Source: Ilex aquifolium (lineage: Eukaryota > Streptophyta > Magnoliopsida > Aquifoliales > Aquifoliaceae). Taken from it: DNA of 64,000 nt. Under the pieces are notes generated by a model that was not told the origin of the DNA, ran no database searches, and saw only the letters and a list, made by a program, of their open reading frames with translations. The position numbers and the translations under genes were made by a program. Shown piece by piece: positions 11,813 to 22,490 of this stretch (within the stretch, counting starts at the first letter, position 1; the number at the start of each line of letters is the position of its first letter). The stretch lies in contig OX637405.1 in the NCBI GenBank assembly GCA_951799425.1, positions 23,945,371 to 24,009,370 of the forward strand, given 5' to 3'.

Positions 11813-12592
11813 TCAGGCGATAGTTTCGTCATTATTTTTGCTCTGCACCAGTTCGGTTCTCAAGGTCGGTAAGACGACCTCTAAAGGAATTACTGCTTCC
11901 ATTCCGTAAGCTAGGGAGAAGGGGGTTTCACCAGTGGAGCGCCGAGGTGTGGTACGGTACGTCCACAAAACACTAGGTAATTCTTCTACCCATCTCCCTT
12001 TGGCATCTTCTAACCTTTTCTTAACTCCATCCAATATGGTCTTGTTGGGGATCTCTACTTGCCCATTACTTTGGGGATAGGCCGGGGTGGAATAGTGATT
12101 CCGAATCCCATAGTGCTGACAGAAAGCCTTGAAGGGACTGCTATCGAACTGTGTGCCGTTGTCGGAGATAAGTATATGCGAGATTCCGAACTTGTTAATA
12201 ATGTTCCTTCAAACAAATTTCCTTGTATCAGTGTCTCTGATATTGGCTAGGGGCTCGGCTTCCACCCATTTGGTAAAATAGTCTGTGGCAACTAGAAGGT
12301 ACTTCTTATTGCCAGGGGCCCGAGGTAGAGGTCCCACTATATCCAGTCCCCACTGCGCAAATGGCCACGGGCTCGCCAATGGAAGTAACTCCTGTGATGG
12401 TTTTCTTGGAATTGCAGAGAATTTTTGGCACTTTTCACATCGCCTAACAAACTGCTGGGTGTCTTTCTGCATGTATGGCCAACAAAAACCCTGGGAGATT
12501 GCTCGGTGAGCTAGAGACCTCCCCCCTGTATGAGCTCCACAACTTCGTTCATGAATTTCAGATAGGAAGTCCGGGACTATTTTCGGGTGCAC
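11813..12592 (-). mobile_element. Integrase region of the Tat element
   Basis: The zinc-binding HHCC area ends in FVRRCEKCQKF. It is followed by the catalytic core start (PFAQWGLDIVGPLP, LLVATDYFTKWVEAEPL) and a downstream block with the typical ELPSVLWTYRTTPRRSTGE and SLAYGMEAVIP sequences. The order and spacing fit gypsy integrases. Confidence 0.88.
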
Positions 12593-12622
12593 ACATTTTA
12601 AGTATGGGCCACCAAATGAGCA

Positions 12623-13702
12623 TCAATAAAGCTCGTCTTTTGGAGATAACCAATACCTAGCTGCCGTCAATCGTAGCTTATGACCCTCCTTCTTGTCTTC
12701 GTGTAAATCACCATTCTTTAGGTAAGCAATAATTGGATCCATCCAGCTCGGTTCGGCTTCGTTACACAAAAATTCGTCAATCTTAGTATGCTGGATGCTC
12801 GGCTCGGATTGGAACTCAATTGTGAGAGCTCTTTCAGTATCCTGATCAATGGCCGAAGCCAATGAAGCAAGGGCATCGGCATGCGAATTTCTTGCTCTTC
12901 CGACCTGCTGGATAGAGTACTTCGGTATTTTGTTCAATTCCTTTTCGGCAATAGCCTGATATGTCATCATTCTTTCATCCTTAGCCGTATACTCCCATAT
13001 TATCTGATTTACAACAAGCTGTGAATCGGAGAATATTTGAAGTTTTGGTGCTCCCAACTCGGTCGCGAGCCTTACTCCGGCAATCAGGGCCTCATATTCG
13101 GCTTCGTTATTTGACGCGTGGAAGCCGAGTCTAATAGATTTTTCTAGGACACAGCCATCCAGACTCACTAGAATGAGGCCAATTCCTGCGCCCTTTTGGT
13201 TAGAAGACCCATCGACATATAGGGTCCATTTGCCCCCGAGCTCAATCACCTGATTATCATCCGCCTTGTCATTTGGTTCTGAGTTATTTTTGGGTTGAAA
13301 TTCTGCAATAAAGTCAACCATTACTTGGCCTTTAATTTCCTTTCTTGGTTCAAATACAATGTCGAACTCCCCGAGCTCGACTGCCCACTTAGCGAGGCGG
13401 CCAGATAGGTCAGCTTTTTGAAAAATGGACTTCAACGGCTGGTCGGTGAGCACGGTGATCTGATGTACCTGGAAATAGTGTCTGAGCTTTCTGGTCGAAC
13501 TAATCAGTGCAAGTGCAAGCTTTTCCAATGGTGTGTACCTTGATTCTGCGTCTAGGAGCATTTTGCTCACATAATAAATAGGCCTTAATCTTTCACGGTC
13601 GTTTCTCATCAGGGCTCCACTCACCGCGCTTTCAAATACTGCTAGGTACAGGAACAGACTTTCTTCGGGCAATGGTGTTGATAAGATTGGTGGTGAGGCC
13701 AA
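12623..13702 (-). mobile_element. RNase H plus archaeal-type RNase H of the Tat element
   Basis: The first half contains the retroelement RNase H region (YYVSKMLLDAESRYTPLEK, LTDQPLKSIFQKADLSGRL). After a linker, a second RNase H-like domain reads WTLYVDGSSNQKGAGIGL, NNEAEYEALIAGVRLA, then FSDSQLVVNQI and NSHADALASLAS. A second domain of this kind is characteristic of Tat elements. Confidence 0.88.
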
Positions 13703-13730
13703 GTATGCCTTGAGATTCAGAAACGCTTCT

Positions 13731-14852
13731 TCACACTCCTGACTCCAAAGTGCTCCCTTCAGTCCCTTGATAGATTAAAAAAAATGGTCTACACTTATCA
13801 GAGGCTCGGGATATAAATCTACCGAGCGCAGCCGCCATCCCTGTAAGTCTTTGTACTTCTTTCACGGTTCGAGGTGACTGCAACTCTTTAATAGCTTTGA
13901 CCTGATCAGGGTTTACCTCTATACCTCTATGTGTAATCAGGAATCCGAGGAACTTTCCCGAGCCCACCCCAAAGGCACATTTTGAGGCATTTAACTTCAT
14001 TTTGAATCTTCAAAGAACATCAAAAGTACCTTTCAGGTCGGCACAATGATTGTTATCCTTTCGACTCTTCACCACCATGTTGTCAATGTAGACTTCCATA
14101 GTGTTGCCTATCATGTGCGAGAACATCTTTGTTACCAACCTCTGGTATGTTGCTCCAACATTCTTTAACCCGAACGGTATCACCTTGTAACAGTATGTCC
14201 CTTCAGGAGTTATGAAGGCAGTCTTTTCTTGATCCTCTTCGGCAAGGGGGATTTGGTGATACCCTCTGTAGTCATCTAGGAAGCTCATTTGTTCATGCCC
14301 GGCAGTTGCGTCAACCAGCTGGTCTATTTTGGGCAAAAGAAAACTGTCCTTTGGGCATGCTTTGTTGAGGTCGGTGAAGTCCACACAAACTCTCCATTTC
14401 CCGTTTTTCTTGCTGACCACCACTGTGTTCGACAGCCAGGTCGGATATTGCACTCCCCTGATAGTTTGAGACTCGAGTAATCGAGTCACTTCCTCTTTTA
14501 CCGCTTCTTGATGATGAGGTGCCGACCTTCTTAGCTTTTGCTTAATTGGCTTGAAGGTCGGGTCAACATTCAGCCGGTGACACGCAACCTCGGACGATAC
14601 GCCGGGCATTTCCCTGGTGCTCCAGGCGAAGACGTCGGCATATTCTTTAAGTAGGGAAACCAATTCCTTTTGTTGTTCGGAGCTAAGAGATGTTCCTAGT
14701 AAGAAATACTTGTCCGGATCCCCATGTTTATCTAGAGGTTCTTTGGATAGAACTTCAATTGTTCGGTCTGTAACTTCTTTCTCGGCGCCTAAAGGTACTT
14801 TAGGGCTTTCCTTGTTAGCTCGGTCGTGTGAAGCTTCCGAGCTGTTGACCAT
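13731..14852 (-). mobile_element. Reverse transcriptase region of the Tat element
   Basis: It contains WRVCVDFTDLNKACPKDSF, MSFLDDYRGYHQIPLAEED, TYCYKVIPFGLKNVGATYQ and VYIDNMVVKS, followed by [20 protein letters not shown] of the thumb/connection. These are standard Ty3/gypsy reverse-transcriptase blocks in the right order. It lies directly downstream of the gag-protease block on the same strand. Confidence 0.92.
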
Positions 14853-14858
14853 TGATTG

Positions 14859-17054
14859 CTATTTTTCCCCTTCTGCAACCGACCTCTTTTCTCCCACTTC
14901 TAATTCATTTTTTGTTTTTACCGAGGCCAGTAAGCAAGTCTTGGCACTGACCTGGTCCCCTCTGATGTTTACTATTCCTTCTGAAGAAGGGAATCTCAAC
15001 ATTTGGTGGTACGTTGACGGTACTACCTTCATCTCGTGTAACCATGACCGCCCCATTATTGCGTTATAAGCTGAGACAGTATCCACTACCAGGAATTCGA
15101 TCATGACACCGACTGGCCCCGTCTTCACTGGCAGCGTGATTTTTCCTCTGGAAAGAACAGTTTTTCCACTAAAACCAATTAATGGAGTGTTGGATGGCTT
15201 GAGGTCCTCCCTCCTGAGTCCGAGTTTGTCGAAAAGGTCAATATACATAATCTCAGATGAACTTCCAAGATCAATCAAAACCCTCCTCACATCGAAGTTG
15301 GTTATCCGAAGTGTTACCACCAAAGCATCGTTGTGTGGTTGATGAATTCCATCCAAATCCTGCTCGGTGAAGCAAATGGAGTCAATCGATTCTTCCACCT
15401 TCAGCCTTTTGTTTCTTATCTCCGGAGTTAACCGAAGCTGATAGACTTCTCTTTCCTTTGCAGCTTTCTGAATGTATGCCCTAGCAGCGTTGTTCGTGGA
15501 CATCTGTGGATTTGTTGCAGCATGGATCACATCTATTACCCCTGCTGGCGTGGTCTTATCTCCCTTTAGTTCGGATCTTCCTCCGTTTGGACTGGCCTCG
15601 CTCTCGATGAACTCGGAGAGATGCCCCTCTCGGACCAGCTCCTCCAAATGCTGTTTCAGTGTTCGGCAATTTTCGGTCATATGACCGACATCACGATGAT
15701 ATGAACATCTGAAGTTAGGATTTCGTCTTGAAGGGTCTCCTATCAACTTGTTGGGCCATTTGAAGAATGACTTTCCTTTGATCTGGCCCAATATCTTGTG
15801 TATGGGCTCTTTGAACAGTGTGTTTACTCCAAGGAAAGGAGATTTCGTGTAGAACCCTTCCTTCTCGTTCTTTCTCCCTATCTCTCTGTTCGGCTCGGCC
15901 TGTTTCTCCCTGCCAAACTGCCTCCTGTTATGTTGATCCCTTACCACGTCTCTGGACAAGTCATCGTCGACTTTAACATATTTCTCGATTCTAGCCATTA
16001 ACTCTTCCAAGTCTGCGGTCGGCCTCCTTGTTAAGGATTGGTACAGGGGGTTCTCCTTTGGCAACCCGATCTTGAATGATGCCACCGCAATTTCAGGGTT
16101 GCAACCTTCTACCTCATTCATTGTCTCCCAATAACGATGAGCATACTCGCGCAAAGTCTCGTTGTTTCATTTTTTCAATGTCAGCAAAGCATCGACGTCC
16201 TTAGGCTATTTGCTACTCGTTATGAACCGAGCAGTGAACTATTCGGCTAGCTGCGACCAGCCGTCAATCGACTGCCTCGGCAAGCTGTCAAACCACTTCA
16301 TGGCCGACTCTCCAAGGCTGCTAGGAAAGATTGTGCAGAGCAGGGGTTCATTCTTCCGATGTATAGTCATCAGCTGCCTGAAATGTCTGATGTGGGAAGA
16401 TGGGTCGGTTTTTTCCATCGTAGAGTTTGAAGTTCGGAACGGTGAACTTACTCGGGATACGCCCCTTTTCAATCCATGAGGAAAAAGGGGACGAATCCGA
16501 ATCGTCTTCATACTCCCCTGTCGCTCGTCTGGCTATATCCCTAGCCGACCTCTGCTCCGGCTTCTTCAAACGGTTGTCTAACTCTTCAGCAATGTACTGC
16601 TTCCAGGAGTCCTCCTCTGAAACTCGAGGTTTTTTCTGCCGGTATTTGTTAGTTTCGATTTTTCTGAATCTGCTAAACTTCTTCTCAGGACTTTCTCGTC
16701 GGCTTTCTCGCTCACGCTTCTCTTTTCCTTTAGCAGATCGTTCTCCCTGGAATAAGATTTTTTGAACAACTTGTCATGAGCATCCAGCCGGTCCTGCATA
16801 GACTAGACTAGCTTTATCATAGAGTGATTTTCCCCCTCGGTACGAAGGGATTCACCGCGATTTCCAACTTGCTGGTTTGGATTCTTAGAAAGTCTGAAAC
16901 TTGTTGAAGATACCTCGTCATGCTCATGGGGCTTAGCAGGGCTTCCGTTAACATGCATTCTAACGTTGCCATCGGATGGAAGTGACATCGGATCGGAATT
17001 ACCCAAGGCAAGACTGCCTATAGGTGATCCAATAGCACTCCTGAGTCTTGACAT
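14859..17054 (-). mobile_element. Gag and protease region of the Tat element
   Basis: The gag core shows AMKWFDSLPRQSIDGWSQLAE and YAHRYWETMNEVEGCNP, then a CCHC-like knuckle region (YHRDVGHMTENCRTLKQHLEELVREGHL). The protease follows with RRVLIDLGSSSEIMYIDLFDKL and VVDTVSAYNAIMGRSWLHEM. The N-terminal part is spread over several short open blocks up to about 17054. Confidence 0.88.
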
Positions 17055-17083
17055 AGTAGCTTTTTGTTCTGTTTAAATAATCT

Positions 17084-17103
17084 TCCCACAGACGGCGCCA
17101 AAA
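17084..17103 (-). other. Primer-binding site of the Tat element
   Basis: On the minus strand, TGGCGCCGTCTGTGGGAA lies just inside the 5' LTR. It is the common Tat-type PBS, whose first bases match the 3' end of plant tRNA-Asp. Confidence 0.8.
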
Positions 17104-17759
17104 TGTTAGAGGTAAAAATTGAGAATACCTCCTCCTGAAAAGATAAATCGATAATTCTGATAGTGTCTTCTGAACTTGGTTTCCCAATCTCCTTCCTGCA
17201 AAACGAACAAACTGCCCAAGATCGAAGTGCTTCGATCGAAGGCACTCCGATGCTTAAGTCAGTAATGGAATTCAATAGATTCAAGAAGACTGGGAGAGTT
17301 CAGCGTACCTTTTTTCTTAGTCCTTTCTGCCTCTTATAGATCGTTACCTCATTAGGGTTTCTGAGGTTTTTGGTTCAAGGTGGCACACCTTCCTTTAATT
17401 AAGTCATTCAGTTTGGGAAGTTGCTGATCTTTCTCCATCAATTTCTTCTAATATCAACAATTTCGCTGATTCGCTTATCTGAATGCCGAAGTTTTAGGCG
17501 AATATCTATCCCTCTGTATATCTTTTCAAACAGCTCGGCTATAATGATGGACGGTCTCCTTTAATGTTTGCCGAAGTAGTTGATCAACTCGGTTTGGTAC
17601 ACGCCGAGCTCTTTTGGTATTTTACCGTACTCATTAGTTAGTTCGGCTAGGTTCATTCGTTTGAGAAGCTAACGTCTTTGTCACGTGCCCTGTCCCGTCA
17701 ACCTCACGTGAGATCATTTAATGACACGACACGTGTAACAAGGGGAGCCACCCCCTTCA
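17104..17759 (-). repeat. 5' LTR of the Tat element
   Basis: This is the partner of 7713-8368, same length, with about 13 single-base differences seen by eye. It is followed by the second GGCAA target copy. Confidence 0.93.
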
Positions 17760-17764
17760 GGCAA

Positions 17765-18864
17765 GATTATGAGTTAATTTTGTTATGCTTTTTTGCAGTA
17801 ATTGGTAAATAGTTTGAAATAGGCAAGAAGATGGTTATTATTATTATTTTTTTTTGGTAATTGGTAATAGTTATGTTTAGGCATGACGATGGTTTATATT
17901 ATGATGTTTTTGCGATAATCAATAAATAATTGTGTTTGGGCAAGAAGATGCTATCCCAACAATGCCGTTTATGCAGCAATAAACTACAAAACTCGAAAGA
18001 GAAAAGTACATATGTTCTTCGGCTTACTGTTCTTCTCTTATACCCCTCCATTCTCCATGAAACCATAACACCTTTGCACCTATAATGGAAGCATACTAAT
18101 TGAAACTTCTATGTTACTCAAATCAATTATCTGGAGATATTATCTTTCGAAAGTTAATAATCTCAGCAATACCACATAAACATAGAATAAACAAAACCCA
18201 AATTGCATAACCAAAATTGCATATATTTTCCCAATTCGCAAATATATATATATCATTCCTCAGATAAATGTATTACTCAACCAAAGAGGAGAAAAGTATT
18301 AAAAAATCTACAAAATACAAAAGGCAAAAAAGTGAGTCACATTTGAAAGACTAAAAAACAAAAAAGAACTCACATTTAGCACAGTAGATTGAATCTCCCA
18401 AGGATTAAACAATAGTCCTTTTTTGCGACAGATTACACACACTTTGAAACTTTGCTTCCCACTAAACGATGGCTTTTATATGGTAGCTACAAAATTCTTC
18501 TTCCCACTCAACAACCCATTTCCAACTGTACTCCGACAACCTATTTTTGACGGGCGGCGTTGCTGGAGACCCCCCTCTTCTCTCTCTCTCTCTCTCCCCC
18601 CCCCCCCCCCCCAACCCTCACCCACAAATAAACTAGATCCTTTCAGACATTTTCTCTAATAGCTTGCGAGCAAGCCAAAAAAATTGAAATTTGGAAAAAA
18701 CTATAAGCTTTACTCAAATAAAAAAAGAAGCAAACTCAATTGTGCTAATAGTTTGACAAACATAGTCATTGTAATTGTACCACTTGATCACAATTTGGGG
18801 GTGGAGAGGGACGAGGAGTGGGAGTGTGTGAAGCAGGGGATGGAGAGAGGGGAGGTTGCATCTA

Positions 18865-18908
<44 letters not shown>

Positions 18909-19303
18909 CTAAGAAATCGCGAAAGGTTTGAGGGTTTGGGGGAGAGAATCTAGGGGAGGGGGGTGTCTGTGTGTGAAGCAATGGAAGGGTTGGGGAGAAG
19001 AGAGGAGGGGAGGACAATACTTTGGTGGTGACGCTGTGACAGGCACTAGCGATAACCTGTGCCTGACGGCACTGAGCAATTCAAAAAAAATTAAACATTG
19101 ATCGTGAACATAAAAAAATCAAGCACTGAACATGGACACGCATTAGGCTCAACCAAATCGCCAAATGTCTAAATTGCATCCTTAATACACTCGTAATTTA
19201 CATACATGCTCAACAAAGCATTACCTATATAAAGATTTTCGTGAAGATAAATTTCAATGAAGAGAAAGAAAACTCAATTACATAAATTGAAACTAAACAT
19301 CAA
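17765..19303. other. Continuation of Helitron-like and low-complexity DNA
   Basis: The first 250 bases repeat GGTAAT(T)GGTAAATAG motifs seen before the Tat insertion. A C run (18596-18612) and a GA run (about 18868-18906) are present. About 18650-18770 (GCTTGCGAGCAAGCC, GCAAACTCAATTGTGCTAA) is an inverted copy of 51420-51550 within the Helitron at 48680. No gene is supported. Confidence 0.5.
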
Positions 19304-19312
19304 TAAAATTTA

Positions 19313-19634
19313 GGATTAATTACAAAATACCCCCTTGAACTATGTGCCTTGTTTCAATTAGCTCCTTCAGGTTTCAAATTCAACAATTAACCCCCTTCAT
19401 GTTCCAAATTTTGAAAAAGTACAAAAAATTAACAGGCTTCTGTCAAATGTAACGGTAATCTCTTAAGGCAACTCACGTGCAACTAAAAAGCAAGCCATTA
19501 AGACCATTTTGCCCTTATGAGGTACAAAATGACTTGATTCTTAACCGTTGGAAATGTGCTTATTTAATTTAACTGCTTCAACAGCTCAGTCACACTTTCT
19601 TACTTGTAACCCTTCTTCTCTCTCTATCCCTCTC

Positions 19635-19665
<31 letters not shown>

Positions 19666-20811
19666 AAAAAAAACTATGTACTACATCTCTCTCTTCCCAA
19701 CTTTCTATAATATATCTTGCCATAAGTGGTTGTGTGCACAAACAGTAGAAGTGATTTCAAGCCAAATATCAGTCCATCAAGAAAATGAAAGATTGTGCTA
19801 CAACCAAGGGATACAATCGTCCCAACTACAAGGTAATGGTATTAATTTTTAGGACCACTTTTTTTTCATTACAAATTTCCTTGATTAATATCTTAACTAA
19901 TAATTTGTAAATTGTAGGGAAATTCATCTTGCACATACTTTGAATGGTATGAACCAAAGCTGACGGAGAGGGAGGGGAATATTATAGTTGGTTTCATGAT
20001 GTTGAGACCGAGATTAAATGGTTAAGAAGGAAGTAGAATATAGTAGATATAGTTGCTATTCTATTGAAATAGCTACTTACCTTTAGAGGTATAAGGCATG
20101 CATGTATGTGTATCATAAGGAAATGATCTTGCTATAACATGAGTAACAAGTTATTCCTAAGAATTGTAACAAAACACATTCTGTGCAATGCAGGAAAATA
20201 AGTTAACATATCACACTAGGACTAGGTCATAACTTCATACTTTTACAAAGTAGACAAAATAATATCAATACATTGGAGACATTACAAACAGAAAGATGGA
20301 TTGGTTTCAAAAGCAAATCAGTTTTTGCATGTATGAAGTTCCTATGGACCCACCTGAACCACACGAACAGTAGAAAACAACCCACTGACAAATGAAGAAG
20401 AAGAAATAGTAGAATATACAAGCAACTTATTTTAGCTCCATCGATATTGTATATTGAATAATTTTACTGTGGGTTGATCTTCAAAGCTCAATCGTCGTTC
20501 CTCCATTCGGTGAGAGTTTAGAGCAAAATGCAGTCGAAAAACGCCGCTCAAATGAGAAAATAGGGCATGGGGTGAAAATGGGGTTAGTGTTTGTTTTTAT
20601 CAACTGCTCTGTAGCCAACCATGGTTAATTTTTTGGGCGCCAATTCAGTTGTCATGGTCAAGGGTATTTTTAGAATTTCATCATCTTAGTTAACACCGTC
20701 AGTCAGCTTACTCATTTTAGAACATGAAGGGGGTTAATTGTTGAATTTGAAAACCGATGGAGCTAATTGGAATATGACACATAGTTCAAGGGGGTATTTT
20801 GTAATTAACCC
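19313..20811. mobile_element. Pack-MULE with GRF zinc-finger fragment
   Basis: Left end GGATTAATTACAAAATACCC and inverted right end GGGTTAATTACAAAATACCC continue inward for over 80 bases (CCCCCTTGAACTATGTG, CAATTAGCTCC, ACCCCCTTCATGTTC). The element is flanked by a perfect 9-base duplication TAAAATTTA (19304-19312, 20812-20820), diagnostic of Mutator-like elements. It encodes no transposase but carries a small spliced-looking coding fragment (19785-20025) and a C22A18 homopolymer tract (19634-19673). Confidence 0.88.
19785..20025 (+). pseudogene. Captured GRF-type zinc-finger fragment, two exons
   Basis: Exon 1 (19785-19832) reads MKDCATTKGYNRPNYK. A GTAATG donor and TTGTAG acceptor bound an 85-base intron (19833-19917). 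Exon 2 opens GNSSCTYFEWYEPKLTERE and stays open to a stop at 20023-20025. The PNYK...C-YFEWYEP pattern matches the second half of GRF zinc fingers, single-strand nucleic-acid-binding modules of the type in topoisomerase III alpha and many plant proteins. The frame runs through the splice without a break, giving about 51 codons. The first cysteines of a complete finger are missing or altered. It sits inside the TIRs, so I read it as a captured gene piece; whether it is expressed is unknown. Confidence 0.55.
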
Positions 20812-20976
20812 TAAAATTTAATATGCTTGAAACTATATACCAAATTAGAAATCATAACAGTGCCCAAAAAGATTTACTCAAAAGTCAACCTATGCCATTA
20901 GAAGAAATGTCTGTGTCTGAAGACACTATATTATTCTAAACAAAAACATCGCCACTATTTAATCAAATATTTTTTT

Positions 20977-21228
20977 GGGTCATTGGGAGGCCGGTACCTC
21001 CCAAAAAACTTAATAGGATAAAAGTACATTTTTTAAAATAATTGGGATAGAAGTACATGTGCTAAAAAAAAGTCATAAAAGCCCTTTTACCCCTACCATA
21101 AATAGTGCATACCTAATTGAATGTGAGACTTTCAAGATTAAAATGTGAGACTTTCAAGATTAGAATGTGAGATTTTCAAGATTCCTTTTGATATTTGTGT
21201 ATCATTTGAATTTTGAAATTTCATATAT

Positions 21229-21272
<44 letters not shown>

Positions 21273-21864
21273 AGTCGAAAAAGAGAAACACGATATAAAT
21301 CGTCATGCAAACAGTGTCACCATAGAGAGACACGATATAAATTGTCATGCAAACAGTGTCACCAAAGAGAGACACGATATAATGACAATGGGGGTCCAAT
21401 GACATTCCATGATGCCACTGATTGGACCCCCATTGTCATTATATCGTGTCTCTCTTTGGTGACACTGTTTGCATGACGATTTATATCGTGTCTCTCTTTG
21501 GTGACACTGTTTGCATGACGATTTATATCGTATCTCTCTTTTTCGACTCCATATATATATATATACATATATATATATGTATGTATGTATATATGAAATT
21601 TCAAAATTCAAATGATACACAAATATCAAAAGGAATCTTGAAAGTCTCACATTCTAATCTTGAAAGTCTCACATTCAATTAAGTATGCACTATTTATGAT
21701 AGGGGTAATTATGGAATACAATTTAGAAAGAATTTGAAAATGTTTTAAAATGTGTACTTATTGACAACTATTTAATGAAAAAGAGGACTTAAAGGAGGAT
21801 AAGTTTGGAGGTGGTACTTAAAGTCAACTAAGTTTTGAAAAAGGTACCCCCATCCCATTATCTC
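20977..21864. mobile_element. Fold-back MULE, near-complete palindrome
   Basis: Two arms (20977-21400 and 21421-21864) are inverted copies separated by a 20-base loop. A perfect 9-base duplication TATTTTTTT (20968-20976, 21865-21873) flanks the element, marking a Mutator-type insertion. Outer ends are GGGTCATTGGGAGG and GAGATAATGGGATG. The inner arms carry a 42-base tandem unit (starting CACGATATAAATCGTCATGC) in two full copies each, an AT microsatellite, and GTGAGACTTTCAAGATT repeats. The central 250 bases are nearly perfect. No protein is encoded. Confidence 0.9.
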
Positions 21865-21873
21865 TATTTTTTT

Positions 21874-22200
21874 CTTTGTTATTTTAAAAAATTAGTACAT
21901 CATCTTTCCTAAAAATAGACCCTAAAAACATATCAACCTATATATAAAATTAATATAGGTTACAATCACAACCCAAATCAATTATTGGACTCATCATCAC
22001 GTTGCAATCCAATGTTATAATAAAAAAAAAATTCCAACTATCGCAAAAACATGAACAATGGTGTGCGCAAATAAAGTTCATAACAAAAATCGGTGTGAAA
22101 TGTTCAATTCCAAATTTAGTTAAACAGTACATAATCACATCAATTTGATGAACAGCAAAGTACAAAAATATCAATTTGTTAATACCTTGCCTGTATTATC
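21874..22200. other. AT-rich spacer
   Basis: About 21960-22020 inversely resembles 7440-7480 (ATTGGACTCATCA against GAGTCCTATAATTGG), so it may be another scrap of the Helitron-type repeat. No gene is seen. Confidence 0.35.
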
Positions 22201-22283
22201 AAAAGTAAAGTGACTGAGTATAAGATGAGATTATGAGAATTATTAATCGTTCCATATATATACCGCATGCATCCATGACTCTT

Positions 22284-22490
22284 AATTGGTATAGATACAT
22301 GTACTTGATGCCTCGCCCAACAAAGAGACCCAAGTCCTAGTAACCCCGCTATATGGTGATTCAACATAGATTCTACATCTTGAAACCAAACCAATTTTGA
22401 AGTAGCTTTATGAAAATGAAACCATCCAGAAAAAAGCATTAGCGCTGCAAAGATCAATGCACCAATTGCGGTACAATAAAGTTCAAATGG
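22284..22490 (-). pseudogene. psaA: psaA fragment of plastid origin
   Basis: The minus strand reads [20 protein letters not shown], then [20 protein letters not shown] and [16 protein letters not shown], matching from memory a transmembrane part of photosystem I P700 apoprotein A1, which binds chlorophyll in the thylakoid. The plastid protein is about 750 residues; only about 65 are here. Several changes at conserved positions (Y to F in WFHYHK, AGHQVH to ARHQVH) show it is no longer maintained. It is a nuclear copy of organelle DNA and lies next to mitochondrial-looking sequence, so it may have passed through the mitochondrion. Confidence 0.85.

Larger units (their letters stand above)
7713..17759 (-). 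mobile_element. Ty3/gypsy Tat-lineage LTR retrotransposon
   Basis: Two 656-base LTRs (plus-strand TGTTAGAGG...CCCCTTCA) bound the element, with a perfect 5-base duplication GGCAA at 7708-7712 and 17760-17764. Reading on the minus strand, the order is PBS, gag, protease, reverse transcriptase, RNase H, a second archaeal-type RNase H, integrase, tandem repeats, an opposite-strand ORF region, then PPT. The second RNase H and the antisense ORF are marks of Tat lineages. About 13 differences between the LTRs (about 2%, counted by eye) suggest roughly a million years or less under common plant rates. The element looks broken, with several breaks across its coding regions. It sits inside a Helitron. 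Confidence 0.92.

Noticed and set aside
18868-18906. Open frames made of repeated Arg-Glu residues over GA runs (also near 6030, 2769, 33900)
   Set aside because: They are translations of GA/CT microsatellites with no family resemblance.
20968-21873. Large palindrome as a microRNA gene
   Set aside because: Arms are hundreds of bases long and the whole unit has MULE ends with a 9-base duplication; a hairpin siRNA source is more likely than a canonical miRNA.
22179-22457. psaA reading frame as a live gene
   Set aside because: Only about 65 of some 750 residues remain, conserved positions have changed, and the reading frame continues into unrelated sequence.
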